Assembly (NCBI GenBank): GCA_021442155.1
Contig: CM038215.1
Span: 7,650,976 to 7,714,975, forward strand
Direction: 5' to 3'
Source of the DNA: Cymbidium sinense
Taxonomy: Eukaryota > Streptophyta > Magnoliopsida > Asparagales > Orchidaceae
Length of the DNA stretch: 64,000 nt
Part shown: positions 34,970 to 48,243 of the stretch, in pieces
How positions within the stretch are numbered: the first letter of the stretch is position 1
How the letters are laid out: each line of letters opens with the position of its first letter
Notes under the pieces: generated by a model
What the model was told of the DNA's origin: nothing
Databases searched by the model: none
Seen by the model: only the letters and a program-made list of their open reading frames with translations
Position numbers and translations under genes: made by a program

Positions 34970-35950
34970 CTCTCACCTTGTTCATTGATTTCAACATCAT
35001 CCTTTCTTTTGGAGTTTGGAGATGTTGATCATCAAGTTCTTAGATTCATAATGTTGACTGATACACATGGGTCAACTAACTCGATAGCCTATTGCCAACA
35101 TCCACTAAAATATAAAGAGGCAGTTGATCATCCCTAGTAAGTATTCACCGAATGTAACTCTTAAGATGTCTTTCGAGTGGCATGCCTCCTCTTTAGTAGC
35201 GGTCAACTAAGCTATGCTCAGCTCAAGGCTTTGATTAGAGTTTTCCTCATCTCTTTGGATAAGACAAAAGTGTCATATATGCTTAACTTAGCTGGAAACT
35301 TTCTAAGGTGAGCTAGGACATTGTAATCAACTTTGGCTTGGTCCTCCATAAGCATATCCATAGGTGAAGCATCCTATGGAGGGACTATCTGCTCATTGGA
35401 ACCAATGACTTGCTTACCGTTAATCTGAGGTGGTACCTTAGGAGGTAGAACTTTGCCACTGTATTGACTTGACTTCTTGAATGATGAGCTTGTGAAAGTT
35501 TAATGTTCTCATCGCATACCTATAACTTCTCCTATGGGATCCTCGAGTGGTTGACACCAAGTCAATCTCAAGAGGTGAACCGATTGATTCAAAGAAGGAT
35601 AGTCGACTCTAAAAAGAAAGGTTGAAACTACTAGAGCTATTATTTTTATTTAGACTCATAGAGCATTCAATAGGAATAAAATCAAGAGTATCAGAAGTTG
35701 TCAATATATAAGTAGAATCAGCTTTCATCATTAATTTTTTTTGGGTGGAGCTACACGATAGAAATAAAGTAAAGTATTGAGGTATAGGATTTAGTACCCT
35801 TATCCATAGATACAACGCTCCTATCAGTAGAAGAGGTGCTAGTAGAAGATGTGGTAGATGCAATGGTGGATGGAGTAATAGACTGACGGTGATGGCACAA
35901 GACTATCCCTGCAAGTATGGTGAGCTACTACGTGTCACCCTACCCGAGTT
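34970..35950 (-). pseudogene. Element C protease N-half and gag-protease linker
   Basis: On the minus strand, around 35180-35060, a frame reads LYILVD and then, after a shift, LVDPCVSVNIMNLRT, corresponding to the LVDGGSAVN-x-MPLRTL active-site region of plant Ty3/gypsy proteases. The catalytic DGGS/DSGS is degraded to DPCVS. At 35000-34970 NEQGERAM is the phrase normally continued by G-x-I-x-LPLE; here the LTR interrupts and the continuation (QALGS then VLPLEIDDWK) is found at 27643. Upstream to 35950 lies the linker shared with element A 1560-2330. Confidence 0.65.
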
Positions 35951-37082
35951 ATCTTTTGCAACTAGTAAACCTTCCTTGGTGTTGGAGGTTTGAGCTACTT
36001 CAAGCACCTACAATGAAAGCTTCTTGATCTTAGAAATGATCTTCTTAGAGGTTCTTGATAGGGAGATATCCTCACCTTCTTTGGTCTTAAGAGGATCGCA
36101 AGTATCCCCAAGGATTACTCTGCCTGAACTAGATTGTTGTTCTAATAAGTATTCCTTAGGGATAACTATGGCTCCCAACTTGTAGCTGTGCTCAAGCTAG
36201 TCCTTAAAAGTGATACAATCTTCTAATACATGGCCTAACATAATGGTAGGGGCATTAGGATCATCATTCTTGCCCACTTCCTCCTTTAGGCTCGTAACTA
36301 AAAGTCGTTTCAAGAGATTCTTAAAGATTTTACTAAGTACCCTCTTGAATGAATATGGATTATTGAATATATCGGTAAGAGTAGGTGGAAAGTAGCTACC
36401 TGGTGATGAATATGAATACCACTATTGGGTAGGCTGTTGAAATTATGGAAATGGTCATTGTGTATGCACTCGATATGATGGAGGTGGAAGTGGAAGGTGG
36501 AGGAGGTCAAGCTTGTAGTCTCTTTGTATTGAACTCGATTGCTTCTCTATCCACCGACACAACTATTCTTAGCTTCTTCAAACACCTTCTCACTTGGGCC
36601 AAGATGATTGGTCTAGAAAGGGAACTGTTTGGCTTCCTCTTGTAGGCTAACCACCTTGTTGATTAATTTCTTGAATATTTTGATGGTAAAGCCCTTAAGC
36701 ATAAAGGAAAATAGGCCATGGATATTTTTGAGAATAATCTCAATGGCATGTTGTTCGGATAGCTGTGATTCACATTTCAAGCTTAGGTTGCGCCACCTAA
36801 GAATGTAATCAACAAGGGACCCATTGAGTTTCTATTCTTTATAATGAGGTCATGTACAGTCAGCCTCTACTAAGCTCTAGCAAACCGCTTGATGAAGAGG
36901 TGCTCCAACTCAGCAAAAGTCTTCATTGAACCATTGGGCAATTCGGTGTACCAATGAAATGCAACACCGATACTAATAAAAGGAGAAAGAGGAGTGCAAA
37001 GTTGCAAAACTAACTCTAAAGTGTGCAATGTGTTATCATGGGTTCCCATTACCATCAAAGATCTTGAAGGATGGTGGCACAA
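35951..37082 (-). pseudogene. Element C gag, 5' truncated
   Basis: From 37082 downward: a frame of 70 codons starts near the capsid core and contains VAFHWYTELPNGSMKTFAEL then EHLFIKRFARA, the W-Y-x-x-LPxGS gag hallmark, better preserved than in element A (which has a stop before YVELPN). Around 36250-36170 is MLGHVLEDCITFKD then a stop and LEHSYKLGAIVIPKEYL, the C-terminal gag box. The start of gag is missing; at 37083 the sequence GGTGGCAC runs into AAAACCCTAAATAAA repeats. Confidence 0.75.
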
Positions 37083-38265
37083 AACCCTAAATAAAATAAA
37101 AATTAAGAAAATCCTAAACCAAAAAAGTAAACCTAAAAATAAAACCTAAAAATAAATAAAAAATAAAACATAAACCCTAAACTTAAAAAAAAAATAAACC
37201 TAAAATAAACAAAATAAACTAAACATAAACATAAACTAAAACAAACTAAATGAAAATATATTAAACCTAAACCTAAACCTAAAATAAACTAAACCTAAAC
37301 CCTAAATTAAATAAAATAAAATAAACTAAAAATAAACCTAAACCTAAACTATAAAATAAAACCTTAAAATAAACATAAAATAAAAACCTAAAACCTAAAC
37401 CTAAAAAAAAACCTAAACTGAAACCTAAAAATAAAAAAAATTAAAATCTAATACTAAAAAATATAATAAAAAATAAAAATAAACCTAAATATAAACATTA
37501 ACCTATCCTAAACAAAAAAAATAAAAAAAACCTAAACTAAAATAAATAAACCTAAAATAAATAAACTAAATAAAATAAAATAAACCTAAATAAAAATAAA
37601 AAAATAAAAAAAACTAAAATAAATAAAAAATAAACTAAATAAACTAAATAAATCTAAACCTACCAGTTTACTTAATTTAAAAAAAAATCCCTAAACCCTA
37701 AACCAAAAACCCTAATCCCTAAACTAACCATAATCCCAAAATCCCCCTAAACCTAACCCTATGCCCTAAACCTTAAAACCCCAAAACCCTAAACCCTAAA
37801 CTAACCCTAAACCCTAAAGTTTACTCCTAAAACTAAACCCTAAACCTAAAACCCTAAAACCTAAACCTAAACTAACTCTAAACTAAACCCACCCTAAACC
37901 TAACCCTAAACCTAAAAACCCTAACTAAACACTAAACTATACTAAACTAAATAAAAAAAAAATAAAAACTAAATAAAACTAAACCTACCTATTTAATTTT
38001 AAAACCCTAAACCCTAAATCCTAAACCTTAAACCCTAAACTAAATAAACCCTAAACCTAAACCTAAACCTAAATAACCTAAACTTGCAAACCTAAATGCT
38101 AAACCCTAAACCCTAAACTAAAACCCTAAACCTAAATACTAAACCTAAACTCTAACCCTAAACCTAAACCCTATACTAAACCCTAAACTAAGACCAAAGT
38201 AACTAAATAAATTAAAAAATAAACCTAAATCCTAAAACCTAATAAATAAACCTAATCCTAAACCC
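37083..38265 (+). repeat. Telomere-like array, degenerate then canonical
   Basis: A-rich CCTAAA/AAATAAAATAAA sequence (37083-37655), boundary motif ACCAGTTTACTTAATTT (37662-37678), then CCCTAAA-rich DNA with a second weak boundary near 37978. No gene. Confidence 0.9.
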
Positions 38266-38712
38266 ATGAATTAAAACTGATGCGAACATCACCATCAACC
38301 AAGCTCGCCTAGATATGGCTGAGGCAAAGGCAGAGGCAATTTTAAGGTTGGTGGGGATCTGAGGTGGATATGGAGGTGATGGTCAATAATGGTGGTTATG
38401 AGGGAGGAGATAGAGGTTACACCGGTGGTGAGGGGAGATTAGGGATATGATGGATCCTACTACCGAGTCGAGGTGGTTCTGATGGGAACTGGAGAAATTG
38501 AACAACGATCGATCTGATCTGCTGCTTATGGAACTATGCCTTTACAGTAGAGACGGCTCTAGTTATCTAGAGTTTTTGATTTGCACTATGCTTGCTAATT
38601 TTTTATCTATGTTGTCGCTTGTGTCTTAGAAAACTTGGTGTGTTATTGGTTAATGAAACCGAAAAGAAGAAATGTTGAATATGAATTTGTTCTTTATTAA
38701 AAAGAAAAAAAA
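38266..38712 (+). pseudogene. GRP 3'-end fragment, copy 3
   Basis: Starts with a mutated AATGGGCAA region, retains AACATCACCATCAACCAAG (the RNITVNQA segment of the RRM end), then a shortened glycine-rich part with many small deletions, and the conserved 3' UTR block GAAAAGAAGAAATGTTGAAT. No frame longer than 60 codons remains. Confidence 0.75.
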
Positions 38713-41700
38713 TAAGAAACCCTAAACCCTAAACTAAAACCTGAACCATAAACCCTAAACCATAACCCTAAACCCAAAACCCTAAAATTGACCCTAAACC
38801 CTAAACCTACTATCCTAAACCTTAAACCCTAAACCCTAATCCCTAAAACCCTAAGCCCTAAACCCTAAACCCTAAACCATAAACCCAAAACCCAAAAACC
38901 TATACCCTAAACCCTAATCCCTAAACCAAAATAAAATGAAAAAATAAAATAAAATAAAAACCTAAACTAAAACCTAAACCAAACCTAAACCTAAAGAGAA
39001 AATAAAATAAAAAATAAAAACTAAAATAAAATAAAATAAATAAAAACCTAAAAAAAAAGTAAAAATTAAAAAACCTAAACAAAACAAAAATTAATCCTAA
39101 AATAAAAAAAATAAACCTAAAATAAAATAAAAAATAAAACTAAAAACCTAAACCTAAAAATAAACCTAAAGATAAACCTAAAAAATAAATAAAAAATAAA
39201 ACCTAAACTAAACCAAAAAAAATTTAAAATAAAATAAAATAAACCTAAACTAAGATAAACTTAACTAAAATAAATAAAACATAAACCTAAATCTAAAATA
39301 AGCTAAACTTAAACCTAAACCTAAACTAAATAAAATAAAATAAATTAAAAATAAATCTAAACTTAAACTTAAAAATAATACGTCAAAATAAACCTAAAAT
39401 CTAAACTAAAAAATAAAATATAAAACCTAAACCTAAAAAATAAAATAAAATTAAAATTAAACTAAAAAAAAAGCTAAACCTAAACTAATCTTGAAAAAAT
39501 TAATTAAAAAAATAAAAAAAATAAAACTAAATAAAAATAAAATAAACCTAAATAAAAATAAAATAAAATAAATTAAAATAAATAAATAATAAATAATAAA
39601 CCTAACCAAAGTTTAAAATTAAATAAAATAAAAATAAAAACAAATAAAAATGAATAAATAAAACCCTAAACTCTAAATGCTAAACCCTAAATCCTAAACA
39701 CTAAACCCTAAAATCCTAAACCCTAAACCCTAAACCCTAAACCATAAAAACTTAAAAACCTGAACCTAAACTAAATAAAACCTAAAAATAAAATAAATAA
39801 AAAACCTAAACTAAAATAAAATAAAATACAAACATAAACTAAAACCTAAATGTAAACCTAAACCTAAAAAAATAAAAAAAATTAAAAATATACTGAAAAA
39901 ACAAATAAATACCTAAACTAAATTAAAAAAAAGTAAATAAAATAAAAGCCAAACCTAAAATAAAAATAAATTACACCAAAAATATGATAAAATAAAAACT
40001 AAATAAAAACCTAAACCTAAACAATAAACCTAAAAAAATTAAAAAAATAAAACCTAAACCCTAAACTAAAAAAGAAACCTAAACCTAAAATAAAATAAAA
40101 TGAAACCTAAACCTAAACTAAAATAAAATAAACTAAAATAAATAAAACCTAAACATAAACCTAAAATAAAGTAAACCTAAACCTAAACCTAAACTAAAAA
40201 AAATGAAATAAACTAAAAATAACATAAACCTAAACTAAATAATAAAACATAAAAATAAAACTATAATAAATAAAATAAAATAAACTAAAAATAAACCTAA
40301 ACCTAAACTAAAAAATAAAACATAAAAATAAAGCTAAATTTAAAAAAATTAAATAAAAATCTAAACTTAAAAAAATAAAATAAAAACTTAAACCTTAACC
40401 TAAAAATAAAAAATAAGATCAAAACATAAAATATAAACCTAAACTTAATAAATAAACTAAAATATGAAACCTAAACTAAAATAAATAAACTAAACTAAAC
40501 AAAAATAAAAATAAACCTAAATCAAAATAGAAAATAAAATAAACCAAAATAAATAAAAAATAAACTAAATAAACATAAACCTACCGGTTTATTTAATTTA
40601 AAATAAAAAAATAATAATTAAAAAAAACCTAACCCTAAAACTAACCATAAACCCTAAACTCTAAACCCTAAACCTACAACCCTAAACCCTAAACCCTAAA
40701 GCCTAAACCCTAAACCCTAATATCTAAACCCTAAACCCTAAACCCAAAACCATAAACCCTTAAACCCTAAACCCTAAAACCTACAACCTTAAACCCTAAA
40801 CCTTAAACCCCAAAGCTTTAGCCCTAAACCCTAAACCCTAAACCCCAAAGCTTAAATCCTAAAACTAAAAAATCTAAAAACCTAAACCGAAACTAAATAA
40901 AACCTAAAAATAAAATAAATAAAAATTCTTTACCTAAATAAAATAAAATAAATAAAATATAAATAAAAATCTAAACTAAACCAAAACTTAAACCTAAACC
41001 TAAACTTAAACCTAAACCTTAAAAAAATTACAAAACTAAAATAAAATAAATAAAAACCTAAACTAAACTAAAAAAATAAAATAAACCTAAAAATAAAAAA
41101 CCTAAATAAAATAAAAACTAAATATAAAATAAAAATAAAATAAACCTAAAATAAATTAAAATAAAAACTAAATAAAAACTTAAACTTAAAAAATAAACCA
41201 AAAAATATAACCTAAACCCTAAACTAAAAAAAAAACATAAACCTAAAATTAATAAAATAAAATAAACCTAAACCTAAACTAAAATAAACTAAACTAAACC
41301 TAAAGCCTAAACCTAAACCTAAAACCTAAACAATATAAATAAAATAAACTAAAATAAACCAAAAAAAATAAACAAAAAATAAAACCCAAAATAAATAAAA
41401 TAAAACCTAAATCTAAACCTAAAAAAATAAAATAAAACCTAAACCTAAACCTAAAATAAAAAAAATAAAACCTAAACCTAAAAAATAAAATAAAAATAAA
41501 ACTAAGCTAAAAAATAAACCAAAACATAAACCTAAACCTAAATAATAAACTAAAATAAATAAACTAAACTAAATAAAAAAGAAAAATAAACCTAAATAAA
41601 AATAAAAACTAAAATAAACTAAAATAAATAAAAAATAAACTAAATAAACTAAGTAAACCTAAACTTACGCGTTTACTTAATTTTAAGATAAAATTAAAAA

Positions 41701-42703
41701 ATTTAAAAATTAAAAACAAAAAAATAGAAACCCTAAACTTACAACCCTAAACACTAAACCCTAAACCACAAACCCTAAACCCTAAGCCCTAAACCCTAGT
41801 CCCTAAACCCTAAACCCTAAGAACCTAAAAACCTAAACCTAAACTAAATAAAACCTAAAAAAATAAATAATAAACCAAAAAAAAAATAAAATAAAAGGTA
41901 AAATAAAATAAAAGCATAAACTAAAGCCTAAAGCTAAACTTAAACCTAAACTTAAAAAGAAAATAATATAAAAAATAAAAACTAAACTAAAAAAAAATAA
42001 ATAAAGGCCTAAACTAAAGTAAAATTAAAAAACCTAAATAAAATAAAAACTAAACCTAAAATAAAAATAAAATAAACCTAATATAAAATAAAATAAAATA
42101 AAAACTAAATAAAAACCTAAACCTAAACAACAAACCAAAAAATAAAACCTAAACCCTAAACTAAAAAAATAAAACCTAAACCTAAAATAAAAATAAAATA
42201 AACCTAAACCTAAATTACAATAAACTAAACTAAAATAAATAAAATCTAAACCTAAACCTAAACCTAAACCTAAACTAAATAAAATAAAATAAACTAAAAA
42301 TAAACCTAAACCTAAACAAAAAAAAAACCTAAAAATAAAGCTAAAATAAAAACCTAAAACCTAAAGCAAAAAAAATAAAATAAAAACCTAAACCTAAACC
42401 TAAAAATAAGAAATAAAACCTAAACCTAAGAAATAAAATAAAAAAGAAACTCAACTAAAAATAAACCTAAACCTAAAAAATAAACTAAAATAAAAAAACC
42501 TAAACTAAAATAAATAAACCTAAAATAAATAAACTAAACTAAATAAAAATAAAAAAAATTGAAATAAATAAAAAATAAACTAGATAAACCTAAACCTACC
42601 GGTTTAGTTATTATAAAAAAACCCTTAACCCTAAATCCTAAACCCTAAACCCTAAACCTACAAACCTAAACCCTAAAACTACAACCCTAAACCTTAAACC
42701 CTA
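38713..42703 (+). repeat. Telomere-like array, about 4 kb, GRP-free double unit
   Basis: Alternates near-canonical CCCTAAA blocks (38715-38930, 39660-39760, 40630-40870, 41725-41830, 42620-42700) with long A-rich decayed CCTAAA/AAATAAAATAAA blocks. Boundary motifs occur at 40581-40600 (ACCGGTTTATTTAATTT), 41664-41683 and 42597-42612. Two or more higher-order units here lack the GRP fragment. No gene. Confidence 0.9.
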
Positions 42704-43168
42704 AGACTCGACAGAGCCTTGATGGCAGGAACATCACCGTCAACTAAGCTCAATCTAGATCTAGCGGTGGAGGCGAAGGTGGAGGAGGCAGTTATCGCAG
42801 TGGTGTTGTGGGATCTAGAGTTGTTGGTGGATATGGAGGTGGTGGTCGAGCAATGGTGGTTATGGAGGCGGAGGAGCAGTGGTTACAATGGTGGTGGAGA
42901 GAGAGATCAGGTTATAATGATCCCACTACCAAGGTGGGGTGGTCTAATGGGAACTGGAGAAACTATAGAACGATCGATCTGATCTGCTGCTTATGGAACT
43001 ATGTCTATATAGTAAAGATGGCTCTACTTATCTATGGTTTTTGATTTGCTCTATGGGTGCTCATTTTTATCTATGTCACTTGTCTTAGAAAACTTGGGTG
43101 CTTGGTTGATGAAATTGAAAAGAAGAAATGTTGAATCTGAATTAGTTCTCTATTAGAAAAAAAACCAT
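42704..43168 (+). pseudogene. GRP 3'-end fragment, copy 4
   Basis: Reads through LMAGTSPSTKLN in the first-ATG frame (87 codons), which is out of phase; the GRP frame shows NITVN then AQSRSSGGGGEGGGGSYRSG and a GGYGGGG tail, interrupted by small indels. Another out-of-phase frame overlaps at 42808-43044. The 3' UTR block is conserved and ends at TTCTCTATTAGAAA. Truncated pseudogene. Confidence 0.8.
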
Positions 43169-44807
43169 AAACCCTAAACCCTAAACCTACTTGTTTACTT
43201 TTTTCTTTTTAAAAAAAAATCTCAAACCCTACACCCTAAACCCTAAATCCCCTAAAGCCTTAAAGCTTAAACCTTAAACCCCAAAACTAACCCTAAACCT
43301 AAAAAAACCTTAAAACCTAAACCATAAACCCTAAACTAACCCAAAACCATAAACCATAAACCCAAAGCCCTAAACCCTAAATCCTAACCCTCACCCTAAC
43401 CCTAAACCCTAAACCCTAAACCCTTAACCCTAAACCTTAAATCCTAAACCCTAAAACCCTAAACCCTAAACCCTAAACCCTAAACTAACCCTAAACTAAA
43501 CCTTAAACTTAAACCTAAAGTTTAAACAAAAACTAACTTTAAAGCCTAAGCTAACATTAATCCTTAAATCCTAAACCCAAAATCCTCAAAACCCTAAGTC
43601 AAAAAGCCTAAACACTAATCCCAAAACCATAAACCCTAAACCCTATCCCTAAACCCTAAACCCTAAAACCCTAAAACCTAAACCCTAAACCCTAAACCCA
43701 AACCCTTTAAAACCTAAAAACCTAAATCAAAACTAAATAAAATTTATTAATAAAATAAATAAATAGCTTAAACCTAAATAAAATAAAAAAATAAAATAAA
43801 ATAAAAACCTAAACTTAAACCTAAAATTATTATAAAATAAAAAAAACTAAAATAAAATAAATAAAAATCTAAACTAAACTAAAAAATAAAATAAACCTAA
43901 GAATAAAAACCTAAAAAAAAAACTAAACATAAAATAAAAATAAATTAAACTTAAAATAAAATAAAATAAACATTAAATAAAAACCTAAACCTAAAAATAA
44001 ACCTTAAAATAAATAAAAAGTAAAACCTAAACCCTAAACTAAAAAAACCTAAACCTAAAATAAGAATAAAATAAACATGTTTATACTAAATAAGCTAAAC
44101 TAAAATAAATAAAACCTAAATCTAAATCTAAACCAAATAAAAGAAAATAAACGAAAAATAAACCTAAGCCTAAACTAAAAAAATAAAACTTGAAAGAAAT
44201 CCTAAAATAAAAACCTAAAACCTAAACCTAAAAGCATAAGATACAAACTTAAACCTAAACCTAAAAATAAAAAACAAAACTTAAACCTAAAAGATAAGAT
44301 ACAAATAAAACTCAACTAAAAAATAAACTTAAACCAAAAAAATAAACTTAAATAAAAAACCTAAACTAAAATAAATAAACTAAACTAAATAAAAATAAAA
44401 ATATACTTAAATAAAAATAAAATACAAAATAAACTCAAATATATAAAAAATAAACTAAATAAACCTTAACATACCTATTTACTTAATATAAAAAAGACCC
44501 TAAACCCTAAATCTTAAACCATAAATCACAAACCTTAAGCCCTTAAACCCTAAACCATAAGCCCTAAATCCTAAACCCTAAACCCTACACCTTAAACCCT
44601 AAACCCTAAACCCTAAACCCTAAACCCTAAATCCTAAACTCTAAAACCTAAACCCTAAAACCTAAAACCTACAACCCTAAACCCTAAACTCTAAACCCCA
44701 AACCCTAAACCCTAAACCCTAAACTAACCCTAAACCTTAAACCCTAAATTAATGATGAACCCTAAAATAACCCAAAACCCTAAACCGTAAACTAAACCTA
44801 AACCCTA
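43169..44807 (+). repeat. Telomere-like array
   Basis: Boundary motif near 43188-43215 (CCTACTTGTTTACTTTTTT), CCCTAAA-rich DNA (43220-43720) and then A-rich decayed DNA (43730-44470), a weak boundary at 44470-44490, and CCCTAAA (44500-44800). No gene. Confidence 0.9.
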
Positions 44808-45257
44808 AGAATGGGCGTAAGCTTGATGACAGAACATCACCGCCAACCAGGCTCAATCTAGATGGGAGGAGGAAGGTGGAGGTGGTTATCACAATGTTGT
44901 GGGGATCTGAGGTGTTGGTGGATATGGAGGTGGTGGTCGAAAGGGTGGTTATGGAGGTGGAGGAGCGACGAGGTTACTGCCCATGGTCATGGAGGGAGAG
45001 ATGAATATGATGGTGGATCCCACTACCGAGAGTGGGTGGTTCGATGGGAACTGAGAAATCAAGAATGACCGACCGCTATTACTAAATCTTTATAGAGAGA
45101 TGATTCTACTTATCTAGGGTTTTTGATTTGCTTAATGGGTGCTCATTTTTTATATATCTCGTCACTTTTGTCTTAGAAAACTTGGGGTGTTGCTTGGTTG
45201 ATTTAATCAAAAAGAAGAAATGTTGAATCTGAATTTATTCTCTATTAAAAATAAAAC
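44808..45257 (+). pseudogene. GRP 3'-end fragment, copy 5
   Basis: ATGGGCGTAAGCTTGATGAC start, AACATCACCG segment, glycine-rich part with several deletions (a frame of 68 codons at 44862-45068 is out of phase), and the conserved 3' UTR ending TTCTCTATTAAAAATAAA. Confidence 0.78.
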
Positions 45258-47767
45258 CTTAAACTCAAAACCCTAAACCTACTGGTTTATTTACTTTTTT
45301 TAAAAAAAACCCTAAATCCTAAACCCTAAATCCTATACCCTAACTGTAAGAACCCCTAAACCCTAAATCATAAGCTAAACCTAAACCCTGAACTCTAAAC
45401 CCTAAACCCTAAACCTAAAAACCAAAACTGTAACCTTAATAAACCCTAAACCCTAAACTCTAAACCCTAATCCCTAAAACTCTAAACCGTAAACCCTAAA
45501 CCTTAAACCCTAAACTTAAAAACCCTAAAACCTAAAGCCTAAAGCCTAAACACTAAATCCTAAAGTTACCCTAAACCATAAGCTAGCCCTAAACCCTAAA
45601 CCCTAAACCCTCAAAACTCTAAACCCTAAAGCCTAAACACTAAACCCTAAACCTTAAACCCTAAACCCTAACCCTAAACCCTAAATCATAAAACCCTAAA
45701 CCCTAAAACCCTAAAACTTAAACCCAAAATTTAAACGTTAAACCCTACACTAAACCCTAAACCTTAAAACCCTAAATACCTAAACCTAAAATAAATAAAA
45801 CCTAATAATAATAAAAAAAATAAACTTAAATAAAATAAAATAAAATAAAAACCTTAAACAAAACCTAAACCTAAACCTAAAAAATAAAAAATAAAAAATA
45901 AAAATAAACTAAAAGAAAATAAATGAAAACCTAAACTAAACTAAAATAAAATAAACCTAAGAATAAAAACTTAAATAAAACAAAAATTAAACATATAATA
46001 AAAATAAAATAAACCTAATAAAATAAAATAAACACTAAATAAAACCTAAACCTAAAAAATAAACATATAAATAAACGAAAAGTAAAATCTAAACCCGAAA
46101 CTGAAAAAAAAATATCTAAACTTAAAATATAAATAAAATAAATAAAATAAAATAAACCTAAACCTAAACTAAAATAAATAAAACCTAAACCTAATCCTAC
46201 AAAAACTAAACCTAAACCTAAACTAAAAAATAAATCTTAAAAATAAACCTAAAATTAAAACCTAAAAGCTTAACCTAAAAAAATAAAATAAAACCTAAAC
46301 TTAAACAAAAAAAATTAAACCTAAACCCAAAAAATAAAATAAAAATAAAACTCAACTAAAAATAAACCTAAACCTAAAAAAATAAACTAAAATAAAAAAA
46401 AACTAAAATAAATAAAGTAAATTAAATAAAAAATAAAAAAATAAACCTAAATAAAAATATAAAATCAAATCAAATATATAAAAAATAAACTAAACTAGAT
46501 AAACCTAAACCTACTGTTTACTATTAAAAAACCCTAAACCCTAAATCCTAAACCTAAACCCTAAACCCTAAACCTACAACCTAAACCCTAAACCCTAAAC
46601 CCTAAACCTTAAACCTTAAACCCTAAAACCTCAAAACCCAAAACCCTAAGGCCTAAATAGTAAACCCTAACCCCTAAAACCTAAACCCTACCCCTAACCC
46701 TAAACCTAAAACACTAAACCCTAAAACCCTAAAACCTAAACCCTAAATCCTAAACCCTGAACCCTAAACCCTAAAAACCTGCAAATTTAAACTTAAACTA
46801 AATAAAACTAAATAATAAAATAAATAAGAAAACCTAAACCTAAATAAAATTAAATAAAATAAAAACCTAAACTAAAACCTAAAAAATATATAAAATAAAA
46901 AATAAAAATAAACTAAAATAAAATAAATAAAAATCTCAACTAAACTAAAAAAAATTAACCTAAGAATAAAAAATCTAAATAAAATAAAAATTAAACGTAA
47001 AATAAAAAGAAAGTAAACCTAAAATAAAATAAAATAAATACTAAATAATAACCTAAACCTAAAACTAAACCTAAAAAATAAATAAAAGTAAAACCTAAAC
47101 CCTAAACTAAAAAAACCTAAACCTAAAATAAAAAATAAAATTAACAAAATAAAATAAACCTAAACTTAAACTAAAATAAACTAAAAAAATAAATAAAACC
47201 TAAACCTAAACCTAAACTAAATAAAATAAAATAAAAAAAAATAAACTAAACCTAAACTAAAAAAAAAAAACCTAAAAAAAATAAACTAAAAAAAAACCTA
47301 AACATAAACCTAAAATAAAAAATTAAACCTAAACCTAAAAAAAAAATAAAAATAAAACTCATCTAAAAAAACCTAAACTTTAAAAATAAACTAAAATAAA
47401 TAAACCTAAAATAAATAAACTAAACTAAATAGAAATAGAAAATAAACCTAAATAAAAATAAAAATAAAAATAAAATAAACTCAAATAAATATAAAATAGA
47501 ATAAATAAACCTAAACCTATCGGTTTACTTAATTTAAAAAAAACCTAAACCCTAAATTCTAAACCCTAAAACTATCCCTAAACGTACAACCGTAAACCCC
47601 TAAACCGTAAACCCTAAAACCCTAAACCCTAAACCTTAAACGCTAAACCCTTAACACTAAAACCCTAAACCCTAAACCCTAAAACATACAACCCTAAACC
47701 CTAAACCCTAAAACCTAAACCCTAAACTAACCCTAAATCCTAAACCTTAAATTAACCCTAAACACTA
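45258..47767 (+). repeat. Telomere-like array with two internal boundary motifs
   Basis: Boundary ACTGGTTTATTTACTTTTTT at 45281-45300, CCCTAAA (45305-45770), decayed A-rich DNA (45780-46500), boundary CCTACTGTTTACTATT at 46508-46525, CCCTAAA (46530-46780), decayed DNA (46790-47505), boundary at 47512-47533 (ATCGGTTTACTTAATTT), CCCTAAA (47545-47767). One unit lacks a GRP copy. No gene. Confidence 0.9.
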
Positions 47768-48243
47768 AGAATGGCCAGAACCTTCATGATAGGAATATCA
47801 CTAATAATTAAGCTCAATCTAGATCTGATTGTGGAGACGAAGGCGGAGGTGGCAGTTATCATAGTGGTGGTGGGGATCTGGAGGTGCTGGTGGATATGTA
47901 GGTGGTGGTCGAAGCAATGGTGATTATGGAGGCGAGGAGCCATGAGGTTACCTGGTGGTGGCTGAGGGAGATAAGATGATGGTGGATCCCGCTACTTGAG
48001 AGGCAGGATGTGGTTCTGATGGGAACTAGAGAAACTCAAGAATGGTCTATTCGATCTACTGCTTATGAAACTATCTTTACAATATACACGATTCTACTTA
48101 TGCATGGTTTTTAATTTGCTCTTTGGGTGCTTATTTTTGATCTCTATCATCGCTTGTGTCTTAGAAAATTTGTGGTGCTACTTGGTTGATAAAATTGAAA
48201 AGAAGAAATGTTGAATCTAAATTTGTTCTCTGTTAAAAAAAAA
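47768..48243 (+). pseudogene. GRP 3'-end fragment, copy 6
   Basis: Starts ATGGCCAGAACCTTCATGAT; the RRM-end segment is mutated (AATATCACTAATAATTAAG) and carries an in-frame stop, followed by GGAGGTGGCAGTTATC and a decayed glycine-rich part. The 3' UTR retains GAAAAGAAGAAATGTTGAAT and ends with an A run near 48243. Confidence 0.78.

Larger units (their letters stand above)
26105..37082 (-). mobile_element. Element C: gag-protease-RT fragment split by a solo LTR
   Basis: Minus-strand order: gag (37082 to about 35950), protease N-half (to 34970), an oppositely oriented solo LTR (34964-27644), protease C-half (27643-27322), basic tract, linker and the first RT-proximal residues (to 26105). The 5' end of gag is lost in a telomere-like array at 37083, and the RT is lost at 26105. 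LTR insertion flanks are AGGCC and TGGCC. Confidence 0.75.
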